DNA of 64,000 bases from Rhizobiales bacterium 64-17 (GCA_001899285.1 MKWA01000001.1:35448-99447), one strand, 5' to 3'; shown: positions 8,293-17,459, counted from the first letter of the stretch. The notes: a model not told the origin generated them from the sequence alone. Made by a program: numbers and translations.

Positions 8293-9729
8293 GTGACCAC
8301 ATCAGCCCTTCCTGTTTTCTCCGACTTCGTCGATGGCACAGCGACCGCGGCCGGCGGCAAGACTTTCGATCTGATCGCCCCGCAGGACAATCGCGTCATC
8401 GGCCGGATCGCGGAATCGGGACAGGCCGGTGTGGACCGCGCCGTGATGGCGGCGGCAGCGGCCTTCGCCGCCAACCGCAAGCAGCCGACGCACCAGCGCA
8501 TCACCTGGCTGCGCAACGCCGCCGCTGCGCTGCTCGGCGCCAGCAAAGAGATCGCCGCGCTGATCTGCGAGGATGTTGGCAAACCGATCCGCATCGCCAC
8601 CGGCGAAGTGAAGCGCGGTGCGGAATTTCTCGAAGCGACCGCGGCCGCGCTGACGCAGCTCGGCGGCGAGACGCTGCCGCTCGACATCACCGCCACCGGC
8701 GTCGGTCATATGGGCTATGTCCGGCACATGCCGTATGGCGTCGTCGCCGGCATCACGCCGTTCAACGCGCCGGTCAATCTACTGGTGCAGAAGGTCGCGC
8801 CGGCAATCGCTGCCGGCAATGCCATCGTCGTCAAGCCGGCGCCGGCCGCGACCCGCACCGCGCTGCGGCTCGCGCAACTGTTCGAGGAAGCCGGCTGGCC
8901 GCGCAACCTGTTCACCGTGGTGACCGGCGACCGCGACAGCGCGGCGGCCCTCGCCGCGCATCCGGAGGTCCGCGCCGTCTCGTTCACCGGCAGCACCGCC
9001 GGCGGCGACGCACTCGCCGCCGCGGCCAAGGCCAAGAAATTCGTCGCCGAACTCGGCTCCAACGCCGCCAATATCGTCATGGCGGACGCCGATGTCGGCA
9101 CCGCCGCGAAGAAGATCGCCGCTGCCGCGTTCGAGGCGAGCGGCCAGCAGTGCATCTCCGCGCAGCGGATCCTGGTCGCGCGCAGCGTACTCGACGCCTT
9201 CGTCGAACAATTCGTTGCCGCTGCCAAGACACTGAATGTCGGCGATGCCACCGATCCGAAAACCGATGTCGGGCCGATGGTGGCCAAGGCATCCGCCGAT
9301 CGCGTCATGAGCATGTGCGCCGATGCCATCGGCAAGGGCGCGCGCTATGCGCTGGAACCGCGCCAGAGCGGCGCACTGGTGTCGCCCGGCATCCTCGTCG
9401 ACGTCAGCAAAGGCGCACAACTGTGGCAGGACGAGGTGTTCGGCCCGATCGCGCTGGTGACGCCGTTCGACAACATCGAGGATGCGCTGCGGCTCGCCAA
9501 CGATTCACCATTCGGCCTGCAGGGCGCGGTGTTCACGCGCGACCTCGCGGCGGTGCTGCGCTTCGCCGACGATTTCGACGTGGGCGCTTTGTGGGTCAAC
9601 GAGGCGACCCGGTTCCGGCTCGACATCTACCCCTTCGGCGGCATGAAGCGCAGCGGCGTCGGTCGCGAGGGTGTGCGCTATGCCATCGAGGAAATGTCGC
9701 AGCTCAAGTTCATCGGTATCACCGTTTAG
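8293..9729 (+). CDS. Aldehyde dehydrogenase family protein
   Basis: 478 aa NAD(P)-dependent aldehyde dehydrogenase. The catalytic pair is intact: Glu253 (VAELGSNAANIV) and nucleophile Cys287 (SGQQCISAQR). The NAD-binding FTGSTAGG and the KPA motif are present. It starts with GTG at 8293, just after TAAGGACGAC, which supplies both the preceding stop and the ribosome site. Co-transcribed with the extradiol dioxygenase, it is a plausible ring-fission semialdehyde dehydrogenase. Substrate not determinable from sequence. Confidence 0.9.
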   Translation: MTTSALPVFSDFVDGTATAAGGKTFDLIAPQDNRVIGRIAESGQAGVDRAVMAAAAAFAANRKQPTHQRITWLRNAAAALLGASKEIAALICEDVGKPIRIATGEVKRGAEFLEATAAALTQLGGETLPLDITATGVGHMGYVRHMPYGVVAGITPFNAPVNLLVQKVAPAIAAGNAIVVKPAPAATRTALRLAQLFEEAGWPRNLFTVVTGDRDSAAALAAHPEVRAVSFTGSTAGGDALAAAAKAKKFVAELGSNAANIVMADADVGTAAKKIAAAAFEASGQQCISAQRILVARSVLDAFVEQFVAAAKTLNVGDATDPKTDVGPMVAKASADRVMSMCADAIGKGARYALEPRQSGALVSPGILVDVSKGAQLWQDEVFGPIALVTPFDNIEDALRLANDSPFGLQGAVFTRDLAAVLRFADDFDVGALWVNEATRFRLDIYPFGGMKRSGVGREGVRYAIEEMSQLKFIGITV

Positions 9730-9735
9730 GCACAA

Positions 9736-9758
9736 GCGGTCCGGCAACGCCGGGCCGC
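9736..9758. terminator. Bidirectional terminator-like hairpin
   Basis: Arms GCGGTCCGGC (9736-9745) and GCCGGGCCGC (9749-9758) pair over 10 bp with one G-U wobble and an AAC loop. The hairpin sits in the 33-bp gap between the convergent stops of the aldehyde dehydrogenase and the dehydratase. There is no clear T tract, so it may not be a strong intrinsic terminator. Confidence 0.5.
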
Positions 9759-9762
9759 CACC

Positions 9763-11475
9763 TCACGGCTGCGGCGCGACCAGAAACCGGAAATCGCAGC
9801 CTTCATCGGCACCGAGGATTTCCCGCGCATAGAGCGCGGAATATCCGCGCGCGGGTGGCGCTTCGGCCGGCGGAATGGCGGCGGCGCGGCGCTTGAGTTC
9901 ATCCTCATCCACCAGCAGGTCGATCCGGCCCTTCCCGACCGAGAGACGGATGCGGTCGCCGGTGCGCACCAAAGCGAGTGGCCCGCCGGACGCCGTATCG
10001 GGCGTCACGTGCAGCACGATGGTGCCGAACGCCGTGCCGCTCATGCGCGCGTCCGAGACGCGGATCATGTCCTTCACGCCTTTGGCGGCAAGCTTCTTCG
10101 GGATCGGCAGATAGCCTGCCTCCGGCATCGCCTCCGGCGCGTGCGGACCGGCATTCTGCAGCACGAGAATGTCGTCGGCCGTAACATCGAGCGCCGGATC
10201 GTCGATCCGCGCCGCAAGGTCGGCGAGCGAGGAGAACACCACGGCGCGACCTTCGTGCTCGAACAGCCGCACATCGGCGGCTGATCGCTTGAGGATCGCG
10301 CCCTGCGGCGCGAGATTGCCGAACAGCGCGACCAGCCCGCCTTGCGGTTCGAGCGGTTCGCTGCGCGCGGCGATGACCGTGCGGTCCACATGATCGTCGT
10401 GCTCCGCCGCGAGTCGTTCGCCGAGCGTCTCGCCGGTGATCGTCATGCAGTCGAGATGCAGCAGGTCTTTCAGCTCCCGCAGCAGACGCCCCATGCCGCC
10501 GCTGGCGTGAAAGTCTTCCATGTAGCCGTTGCCGACCGGCTTCAGGTTCACCAGCACCGGCGTCGTCGCCGACAATTCGTTGAGCCGCTCCAGCGAAACA
10601 CGCACGCCAGCGCGGCCGGCGATCGCCGTTAGATGGATCACCGCATTGGTCGAGCCGCCGAGCGCGAGCAGCACGCGCAGCGCGTTCTCCACCGACTTGG
10701 CATTGACGATCTTCTCCGGCGTCAATGTCGTCGAACCGATCAGCCGCACCGCCGCCGCGCCCGTGGCTTCGGCGGCGCGCAGGCGATCCGCATGCACGGC
10801 CGGGATCGCCGCCGTCCCCGGCAGAATCATGCCCAGCGCCTCGGCGATGCAGGCCATGGTCGAGGCGGTGCCCATCACCGCGCAGGTGCCGGAGGTGGTC
10901 GCGAGCCGGCCTTCCACCGTCGAAATCTCGTCGGCGCTGACATCGCCGGCGCGATAGCGCGCCCAGAAGCGGCGGCAATCGGTGCAGGCACCGAGCCGCT
11001 CGCCGCGGTGCCGGCCGGTCATCATCGGCCCACCGATCAGCATGATCGCAGGCCGCGCCGCCGACACGGCGCCCATCAGTTGTGCCGGAACGGTCTTGTC
11101 GCAGCCGCCCATCAGCACCACCGCATCCATCGGCTGGGCGCGGATCATTTCTTCCGTATCCATCGCCATCAGGTTGCGGAATTTCAGGCTGGTCGGGGAG
11201 AGAAACACCTCACCGAGCGAGATGGTCGGAAACGCCACCGGCAGTGCGCCGGACGCCAGCACGCCACGCTTCACCGCCTCCAGCAATTCCGGAAAATGCC
11301 GATGGCAGTTATTGAATCCCGAGCCGGTATAGGCGATGCCCACCACCGGCTTTTCCAGCATCTCTCGCGAATAGCCCATGGACTGGGCGAACGAGCGGCG
11401 CAGATAAAGCGAGAAATCCCGGTCACCGTAATTGGTGAGACCGTTGGCGAACCCGACGTCGTGCTTCTGCACCAT
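9763..11475 (-). CDS. IlvD/Edd-family dehydratase (sugar-acid or dihydroxy-acid dehydratase)
   Basis: 570 aa Fe-S dehydratase that removes water from a 2,3-dihydroxy acid to give a 2-keto acid. Family landmarks and cluster cysteines are visible: GFNNCHRHFPEL, MGGCDKTVPAQLMG and SGTCAVMGTASTM. C-terminal landmarks are DARMSGTAFG and HVTPD. The length suits pentonate/hexonate dehydratases or IlvD. The location, last in an operon with a Mo hydroxylase and an alcohol dehydrogenase, argues for a catabolic role rather than branched-chain amino acid synthesis. It follows the alcohol dehydrogenase by 32 bp. Confidence 0.9.
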   Translation of the reverse strand: MVQKHDVGFANGLTNYGDRDFSLYLRRSFAQSMGYSREMLEKPVVGIAYTGSGFNNCHRHFPELLEAVKRGVLASGALPVAFPTISLGEVFLSPTSLKFRNLMAMDTEEMIRAQPMDAVVLMGGCDKTVPAQLMGAVSAARPAIMLIGGPMMTGRHRGERLGACTDCRRFWARYRAGDVSADEISTVEGRLATTSGTCAVMGTASTMACIAEALGMILPGTAAIPAVHADRLRAAEATGAAAVRLIGSTTLTPEKIVNAKSVENALRVLLALGGSTNAVIHLTAIAGRAGVRVSLERLNELSATTPVLVNLKPVGNGYMEDFHASGGMGRLLRELKDLLHLDCMTITGETLGERLAAEHDDHVDRTVIAARSEPLEPQGGLVALFGNLAPQGAILKRSAADVRLFEHEGRAVVFSSLADLAARIDDPALDVTADDILVLQNAGPHAPEAMPEAGYLPIPKKLAAKGVKDMIRVSDARMSGTAFGTIVLHVTPDTASGGPLALVRTGDRIRLSVGKGRIDLLVDEDELKRRAAAIPPAEAPPARGYSALYAREILGADEGCDFRFLVAPQP

Positions 11476-11507
11476 GAAACCTTGCAGCCCTGTGACCCGC
11501 TTGCAGG

Positions 11508-12689
11508 CTACTCGGCGGCGACTTTCTGTGTCGAGTCCAGCTTCGCCGAATCAAGCCGCGCCTTGACGACGACCTTGATGGCATCTTCCACGCGATCCTT
11601 GGCGTAGCGCAGCGCCGTGGGCAGATCCGCGAGCGCGAAGGTGTGCGTATGGATCAGCGTCGCATCGAACCGCTTTTGCGTCATGAATGCCTGCGCGCGG
11701 TGCGTGGCGCTGCGGCCCTCGCCGCGGATGCCATAGACATAGAGATTGTTGGTGGCGATCCGGGCGATATCGACCGGCGCCTCGCCGTGTGGGAACGCCG
11801 CGAGGCAAACCTTGCCGCCGCGATTGACCATGCGCAGCGCCTCGTTGAGCGCGCTCGGCGCCGCCGAGCATTCGAGCACGTAATCGACCCCCTTGCCGCC
11901 ATTGCAGTCCTTCACCGCCTGCACGACGTCGTTGACCTTGCGGATATTGATGACGTGATCGGCACCCAGTTTGGTGCCGATCGCCAGCCGGTTATCGCGC
12001 GTGCCGGTCAGGATCACCGGCGAAGCACCGAGCGCTTTGGCCACCGCAACGCCCAGAAGTCCGATCGGTCCCGGTCCCGTGACGACGACACTTTCACCGG
12101 CGATCAAGCCGCCCAGTTCGGTGAAGCCGTACATTGCCGTGCCAGCGGTGACGACGAGCGTCGCCTCTTCGTCCGACATATCGTCGGGAATGCCGACCAG
12201 CGTGTTGATGTTGTTGACCTGGTACTCGCAAAAGCCGCCATCGGTGGTGAAACCGTTGGCGCGGTGGCCCTTGTCGACGTCGCCGTAATTCAGGCCGTAG
12301 TTGTGGCACGAGGTGTACATGCCTTCGCGGCACCGCTTGCATTGCCCGCAGCCGGCATGGATTTCCACGGTGATGCGCTGGCCGATGCGGAATTCGTCGA
12401 CGCCGGAGCCGAGCGCGACGACCGTGCCCATATATTCGTGGCCGGGAGTCCAGTTCTTGTTGAACGGCAGCCCGCCTTCGATCATCGCCGGCGGGCCGTG
12501 ATAGATGTTCTCAAGATCGGTGGCGCAGATCGCCACCGCGTCGATGCGCACCAGCACCTCGGCCCGTTTCGGTACCGGCACCGGCTTGTCTTTATAGATA
12601 AGCTCGCCGGGATCGCCGAGCACCCAGGCTTTCATCCGATCCGGGATCGGGAAGTCCTTGCTCGTTTTCACGCCCGGCGGATTGTACAT
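11508..12689 (-). CDS. Zinc-dependent alcohol dehydrogenase (MDR family)
   Basis: 393 aa medium-chain dehydrogenase. Catalytic zinc residues Cys55 (ICATD) and His84-Glu85 (GHEY) and structural zinc cysteines 114, 117, 120 and 128 (CGQCKRC...C) are all present. The Rossmann motif is GPGPIGLLGVAVAKALG. It should oxidise an alcohol or polyol with NAD(P). It lies 34 bp downstream of the coxG-like gene and 32 bp upstream of the dehydratase, all on one strand, consistent with a six-gene operon. Substrate unknown. Confidence 0.92.
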   Translation of the reverse strand: MYNPPGVKTSKDFPIPDRMKAWVLGDPGELIYKDKPVPVPKRAEVLVRIDAVAICATDLENIYHGPPAMIEGGLPFNKNWTPGHEYMGTVVALGSGVDEFRIGQRITVEIHAGCGQCKRCREGMYTSCHNYGLNYGDVDKGHRANGFTTDGGFCEYQVNNINTLVGIPDDMSDEEATLVVTAGTAMYGFTELGGLIAGESVVVTGPGPIGLLGVAVAKALGASPVILTGTRDNRLAIGTKLGADHVINIRKVNDVVQAVKDCNGGKGVDYVLECSAAPSALNEALRMVNRGGKVCLAAFPHGEAPVDIARIATNNLYVYGIRGEGRSATHRAQAFMTQKRFDATLIHTHTFALADLPTALRYAKDRVEDAIKVVVKARLDSAKLDSTQKVAAE

Positions 12690-12723
12690 GGTGGGATCCC
12701 GTGTTCCTCGGCGTCCCTCTCTA

Positions 12724-13491
12724 TCACGATTGCCTGTCGGGAAGCACCGTCTTGAGCCACGCCGCCATCTCCGGCGCGGCGTTCGCCGGCCACAGCACCT
12801 TGATCACATCATCGGCGCGCCGGACCTCGACATAAATATCGGTCGGCAGCCGCAGCGATTGGATGCTTTCGCCGGCAACTCCCTGTGCTTGCCCCTGCTG
12901 CGGCAATAAACGAGCCCACCATTTTGCCGATGCCGGTTGCGCGGCGCCTGTGCTGGCACGCGCCGTCCCGGCCTCGGCCATGGCCGCGCGGGGCGCCGAC
13001 ACGGCGGCAGGCTTGACGTGAGCAGCAGCGGCCGCCGGATCGCCCGGCCGGCGCAGAACAGCGGCAAGATTGTCGCCGAACTCTTCCCACATCCGATCGG
13101 CCTTGGTCTTCATCACGCTCAGGCCGAAGCTGCCAAGCCGCCCGAACACATCGGCTGTCGCCTTGACGCGCAATTCGGTCGCACCGTCGGGCGCCGAGGT
13201 GAGGAACATCTCGCTGGTCTGCTTGACCGTGCTGGCGACAGTCGAATCCTCGCCGGTGCCTTCGCAGCGCAGATAATGCGGCGGTTTGGTTTCGAGGATC
13301 GTGGTCTTGATCTTGAAGTTCGCCGAAATGAACGAGATCTTGACCTTGATGGTCGACAGATATTCGGTGTCGCTGAGAACCTCGACCGACTGCACGCCGG
13401 GGACGCATCCGGCCATGATCTTTGGATCGAGCAGCACGCTCCAGACCCGATCAATCGGGGCAGCAATCACCATTGATTTTTCAATTTCCAC
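12724..13491 (-). CDS. CoxG-like SRPBCC protein, module B
   Basis: 255 aa with GTG start at 13491, overlapping the 2Fe-2S gene by 11 bp, with GGAG in a suitable place upstream. Residues 1-150 are a CoxG/SRPBCC domain (AAPIDRVWSVLLDPKIMAGCVPG). A low-complexity Ala-rich linker and a short C-terminal segment (IYVEVRRADDVIKVLWP) follow. It lacks the hydrophobic C-terminal tail of the module A protein. An ATG at 13473 is an alternative start but would trim the first strand. Expected to assist assembly or location of the Mo hydroxylase encoded just upstream. Confidence 0.85.
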   Translation of the reverse strand: MEIEKSMVIAAPIDRVWSVLLDPKIMAGCVPGVQSVEVLSDTEYLSTIKVKISFISANFKIKTTILETKPPHYLRCEGTGEDSTVASTVKQTSEMFLTSAPDGATELRVKATADVFGRLGSFGLSVMKTKADRMWEEFGDNLAAVLRRPGDPAAAAAHVKPAAVSAPRAAMAEAGTARASTGAAQPASAKWWARLLPQQGQAQGVAGESIQSLRLPTDIYVEVRRADDVIKVLWPANAAPEMAAWLKTVLPDRQS

Positions 13492-13957
13492 GTAGCTTCT
13501 CCGCGGCCGCCTTGATGGATTCGACGATCCCGACATAGCCGGTGCACCGGCACAGATTCCCGTTCAATCCGTGCCGGATCTCGTCCTCGGTCGGGTTCGG
13601 ATTGTCGTTGAGCATCGCCACGGTGGTCATGATGAATCCCGGCGTGCAGTAGCCGCATTGCAGCCCGCCGTGATTGACGAAAGCTTCCTGCACCGGATGC
13701 AGAACGCCATCGACCGCCAGACCTTCGATCGTCGTCACTTCATGTCCGTCGGCATGAACCGCGAGCGACAGGCACGACTTGATGACCTCGCCGTCGATCA
13801 GAACCGAGCAGCAGCCGCAAACCCCGGTTTCGCAGCCCCGCTTGGTGCCGGTCAGGAACAGATCATCACGCAGGAAATCCGACAGCATCCTGCGCGCGGG
13901 AACCTCGGCGCGATGCGTCCTGCCGTTGACGACGACTTCGATGGTTTTCTTGCTCAT
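13481..13957 (-). CDS. 2Fe-2S subunit of molybdenum hydroxylase (CoxS-like), module B
   Basis: 158 aa. Cluster ligands Cys42, 47, 50 and 62 (GCETGVCGCC) and Cys101, 104, 136 and 138 (CGYC, CRC) are complete. An additional Cys49 adjoins Cys50, where module A has Ala. It overlaps the FAD subunit gene by 4 bp and the GTG-started coxG-like gene by 11 bp. It carries electrons from the molybdenum centre to FAD. Confidence 0.93.
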   Translation of the reverse strand: MSKKTIEVVVNGRTHRAEVPARRMLSDFLRDDLFLTGTKRGCETGVCGCCSVLIDGEVIKSCLSLAVHADGHEVTTIEGLAVDGVLHPVQEAFVNHGGLQCGYCTPGFIMTTVAMLNDNPNPTEDEIRHGLNGNLCRCTGYVGIVESIKAAAEKLRGN

Positions 13958-14832
13958 GCGGCGCTCGTCGCGGCCGATCCGGCCGGATTGAAAAGATCCT
14001 CGATGGTGCGCCGGCAGGCCGTGCGGGCCATGTCACGGCGGAAACTGCCGTCACCGCGAATGTCCGAAATCGGTTCGATTTCGCTCGCGCCCAGGTCCGC
14101 GACCTCGGCGGCCAGACGCGCAGTGACCGTCTTGCCCTTCATCCAATCTTCCGCCTTGCGCAGCCGGGTCGGCACCCGTGTCGAGGCGCCGATGACCATG
14201 CGGACGTCCTCGCAGGCATCGCCCTGCTTGCGCAGGCTGACGGCAAAATTGACCAGTGGGCGATGCTCGGCCGCCGTACGCAGGAACCGGGCATGATAAC
14301 CCGCGTCGAAGGCGGACGGCGGAATCCTGATCTCCGAGACGATCTCACCGGGTTCGAGCGCGGTGGCAAAGTAGTCCGTGGCGAACTGATCGACCTTCAA
14401 GACCCGCGTGCCGCGTGCGCTGCGCAGCACGACATCTGCGTTCAGCGCCAGCAGGCAACTGGGCGGATCGGTCGCAGGATCGCCGTAGCAGAGATTGCCG
14501 CCGATCGTTCCCTGATTGCGCACCTGCGGATTGGCGAGGCGCGAGGCCATATCGGCCAGCATCGGCGCGTGCTGGCGCACCAGCGGCGAGCGCGCCACCT
14601 CCGCATGCAACGCAAGCGCACCAATGCGCAGACCTTCGGCCGGCGTATGGGTAATGCCGCGCAGATCCCGGATACGACGCAACGAAATGACATGCGATGG
14701 CGTGACCATGCGCTGGCGCAACGCCAGCATCAGCGCGGTGCCACCCGCCATCACGCTGCCACCCGGATGGGCGAGCATCATCTCGCTGGCTTCGGCAATG
14801 GATGCGGGTTCGAGATAATCGAAATCTTTCAT
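13954..14832 (-). CDS. FAD-binding subunit of molybdenum hydroxylase (CoxM-like), module B
   Basis: 292 aa. FAD motifs are AGGTAL (29-34) and GTIGGNLCYGDPATD (from 108). It is coupled by a 4-bp overlap to the 2Fe-2S gene and starts 12 bp after the large-subunit stop. It is the flavin site of the heterotrimer. No extra Fe-S insertion. Confidence 0.92.
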   Translation of the reverse strand: MKDFDYLEPASIAEASEMMLAHPGGSVMAGGTALMLALRQRMVTPSHVISLRRIRDLRGITHTPAEGLRIGALALHAEVARSPLVRQHAPMLADMASRLANPQVRNQGTIGGNLCYGDPATDPPSCLLALNADVVLRSARGTRVLKVDQFATDYFATALEPGEIVSEIRIPPSAFDAGYHARFLRTAAEHRPLVNFAVSLRKQGDACEDVRMVIGASTRVPTRLRKAEDWMKGKTVTARLAAEVADLGASEIEPISDIRGDGSFRRDMARTACRRTIEDLFNPAGSAATSAA

Positions 14833-14844
14833 GGTCTCGCCCGT

Positions 14845-17178
14845 CTACCGCGATGCCCCAGATGCGTCCTGCGCCGCCTGTTTGGCGCGCAATCCGGCAA
14901 GGATTTTTTCCGGTGTGATCGGTAGTGTCTTGATGCGCACGCCGATGGCATCATAGACCGCATTGGCGATGGCGGCGGCGCCCGGCACGATCGCCGTTTC
15001 GCTTGCGCCCTTGGCGCCATAAGGCCCGTTCGGCTCCATCGATTCGACGATACCGGACTGTATATACGGCACGGAATCCGCAGTCGGCATCGTGTAGTCC
15101 GCAAAATTGCCGTTCAGCAGACGGCCGTCTTCGTAGCGCATCTGCTCGTAGAGCGCCCAGCCGATCCCCATCACTGCCGCGCCGCAGGTCTGTCCGTGCA
15201 CCGCGAGCGGATTGAGCGCCTTGCCGCAATCGTCGGACACGAACGTCTCCAGGACACGGACCTGGCCGGTTTCCGTATCGACTTCAACCTCGGCCGCCTG
15301 CGCCGCGAAGGAATATCCCGGCGCGACGTTGCCGTATTGCTCCGGCGTCGCCATCGCAAGGAACGTCGGCGGGTCGTAGGTCGCTGTGACCTGAAGCGCC
15401 TCACCGCCCGCGCGATAAATATGCAGGCGCGCGAGATCGCCGAACGGAATCTTCTGGTTCGGCGCCGGCGACTTGGCAAAGACCTCGCCGTTCGCCATGT
15501 CGAGGTCTTCCTTCGGCACACCGAGCTTTTCCGACGCCAGAGTGAGCAGCCGCTCACGCACTTCGCGCGCGGCCTTGATCGCGGCGTTGCCGGCGAGAAT
15601 GGTGACACGCGAGGCGATCGAGCCATGGCCGTAGGGCGACATATCGGTATCGGTCGGGAGCACCGTCACCTGCGACAGTGGGATGTTGAGTTCGTGAGCA
15701 CAGCATTGCGCCAGCATGGTGAAGGCGCCCTGCCCCATATCGCACTCGCCGGTCATCAACGTCACCCGCCCGTCCGGTGCCATCTTGGCGATCACCGTCG
15801 AGCCATCCCAGTTGCCCATTTCGCGGTTGCCGCTGACATGGATCGCCGTACCGAAGCCGATGCCGCGCCGCTTGACACCAATATCCTTCGGCCGCGTTTT
15901 CTTGCTGTCCCAGCCGATGCCATCGCTGACCTGGTCGAGGCATTCCGACAGGCCGCTGCTGCCGATCTGGAAGCCGTGAACGCTGGTATCGCCGCTCTTG
16001 ATCGCGTTGCGTTTCAGCATCTCGACAACATCGAGCCCGAGTTTCTCGGCCATCACCGCGATATGCGAGTTGAGCGCGAACGCGGCCTGCGGTCCGCCGA
16101 ACCCGCGCAACGCACCATGCGGCGGATTGTTGGTATAGGCGAGCTTGCCGTTGAGCCGGACATTCTTGAGATAGCGGTGCATGTTGTCGCTGCGTACCGT
16201 CGACACCTGCAGCACGTGACCGGCAAGCCCCTCATAGGCGCCGCAATCCGCAACGATCTTCACTTCCTTGGCGATGATGATGCCGTCCTTGTCGACGCCC
16301 ATCTTGATCCAGATCTTCTCGGGTGGGCTGCTGCGGCAACCCTGAAAATCGTCCAGCCGGCTGTTGACGAACTTCACCGGGCGATCGACGCGCGTCGCAA
16401 GCCACGCGCAGATCAGGCTGTTGCATTCCTCGGCTGTCTTGCCGCCGAAGCCGCCGCCGACCGTCGCCTGAATGACCCGCACCTTCGAGACCGGCATTTC
16501 GACGGCATCGGCGATGCGCATGCGCTGGAGAAACGCCGTCTGCGTCGAGGTCAGGATATGCAGGCGGCCGTCGCTGGTCCGCCACGCCAGCGTCGCCATC
16601 GGCTCCATATAGCCGGCATATTGCGAATGGGTTTCGTAGCTATCCTCATGGACGAGAGCGGCTTGTGCAAACGCCGCATCCACGTCGCCGCGCACCACAT
16701 TATATTCGCAAGCAAGATTACCCGAGCCGTCGTGCACCTCGATTGTTCCGGCACGCAGCGCCTCGCCGGTATCGAACACTTCCGGAAGCGGCTCGTAATC
16801 GACGCGGATCAGATCGATCGCGTCACGCGCCGTCTCTTCGTCCTCGGCAACCACCGCAACGACTTCCTCGCCGATGAACCGCACCTTTCCGGCCGCGAGA
16901 ATACGATGCTGCTTGTGATGAATTCCGGTCATCCGCGTCGGGGTATCATCACCCGTCAGCACCGCGTGCACGCCGGGCAGCGCGCGTGCTTCCTCGGTGT
17001 GAACGCCGACGATGCGCGCATGCGCATGCGGACTGCGCAGCACCTTAGCGTGCAGCATTCCCGCCATCTTCATGTCGGCGCTGTAGACCGCCTTGCCTAG
17101 AACCTTCTCGATCGCGTTGATCTGCGGCGTTTCGCGGCCGACCGTAGTGAACGCGTTGCTGATCTCGGGTTTATTCAT
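14845..17178 (-). CDS. Molybdopterin-binding large subunit (CoxL/XdhA-like), module B
   Basis: 777 aa catalytic subunit. Cofactor motif GGGFGGK at 241-247 and active-site loop ALRGFGGPQ at 356-364, a form common in xanthine and aromatic-acyl dehydrogenases and different from CO dehydrogenase. The expected catalytic glutamate is Glu728 within GAKGASETAIVP, a variant of the usual GxGE. It is first gene of the operon coxL-M-S-G, alcohol dehydrogenase, dehydratase. The promoter must lie in the 617-bp region shared with the divergent LIV importer. Substrate unknown, but the divergent importer probably brings it in. Confidence 0.93.
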   Translation of the reverse strand: MNKPEISNAFTTVGRETPQINAIEKVLGKAVYSADMKMAGMLHAKVLRSPHAHARIVGVHTEEARALPGVHAVLTGDDTPTRMTGIHHKQHRILAAGKVRFIGEEVVAVVAEDEETARDAIDLIRVDYEPLPEVFDTGEALRAGTIEVHDGSGNLACEYNVVRGDVDAAFAQAALVHEDSYETHSQYAGYMEPMATLAWRTSDGRLHILTSTQTAFLQRMRIADAVEMPVSKVRVIQATVGGGFGGKTAEECNSLICAWLATRVDRPVKFVNSRLDDFQGCRSSPPEKIWIKMGVDKDGIIIAKEVKIVADCGAYEGLAGHVLQVSTVRSDNMHRYLKNVRLNGKLAYTNNPPHGALRGFGGPQAAFALNSHIAVMAEKLGLDVVEMLKRNAIKSGDTSVHGFQIGSSGLSECLDQVSDGIGWDSKKTRPKDIGVKRRGIGFGTAIHVSGNREMGNWDGSTVIAKMAPDGRVTLMTGECDMGQGAFTMLAQCCAHELNIPLSQVTVLPTDTDMSPYGHGSIASRVTILAGNAAIKAAREVRERLLTLASEKLGVPKEDLDMANGEVFAKSPAPNQKIPFGDLARLHIYRAGGEALQVTATYDPPTFLAMATPEQYGNVAPGYSFAAQAAEVEVDTETGQVRVLETFVSDDCGKALNPLAVHGQTCGAAVMGIGWALYEQMRYEDGRLLNGNFADYTMPTADSVPYIQSGIVESMEPNGPYGAKGASETAIVPGAAAIANAVYDAIGVRIKTLPITPEKILAGLRAKQAAQDASGASR

Positions 17179-17291
17179 GTCGCGTTATTCTACCATTGCC
17201 GCGTTGCCCGCGAGGCTGCCGTCTGTGTCAACGGGTGCGAAACCTGCATCGAACTGCCGCCTATCTTTGCAATAGTCATGGCGGAATACAA

Positions 17292-17306
17292 TGTTCGAAT
17301 ATGAGC
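17292..17306 (+). promoter_or_regulatory. Operator-like element, copy 1 (coxL side of the divergent region)
   Basis: The 15-mer TGTTCGAATATGAGC is identical at 13 of 15 positions to TGTTCAAATATGAAC at 17482-17496, near the opposite promoter. It is 114 bp upstream of the module B coxL-like start. Two copies flanking a divergent intergenic region suggest one regulator acting on both operons; the IclR protein at 22405-23265 is the nearest candidate. Confidence 0.55.
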
Positions 17307-17334
17307 GGAGCAATCTGTGCGTATTGCTCCGCTC
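17303..17334. promoter_or_regulatory. Perfect 12-bp inverted repeat with 8-nt loop
   Basis: Arms GAGCGGAGCAAT (17303-17314) and ATTGCTCCGCTC (17323-17334) match perfectly around CTGTGCGT. It lies 125 bp upstream of the coxL-like start and 460 bp upstream of the binding-protein gene, and abuts operator-like copy 1. Neither side has a T tract, so a terminator is unlikely. It may be a protein-binding dyad or an RNA hairpin in the coxL leader. Confidence 0.6.
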
Positions 17335-17430
17335 GGTGGAACACACAGAAAGCTTCGCACCGCCCTCACGGACAATTCACGCACCGTGCGATGACCGCAC
17401 GAAACCGCGCAAACGTTCCGCTTTCGGTGC

Positions 17431-17459
17431 TTGACACGCTTTTTCAAAGTGCGTCTTAT
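17431..17459 (+). promoter_or_regulatory. Sigma-70-type promoter of the LIV importer operon
   Basis: A consensus -35 box TTGACA (17431-17436) is followed by a 17-bp spacer and TCTTAT (17454-17459) as -10. The -10 runs into the TTCAAA repeat array. If used, it gives a leader of about 330 nt before the binding-protein ATG at 17796, and no convincing gene lies in that leader. Confidence 0.6.

Noticed and set aside
9763-11475. IlvD of branched-chain amino acid biosynthesis
   Set aside because: Family motifs fit, but the neighbours are catabolic and a biosynthetic ilvD would normally stand alone or with other ilv genes.
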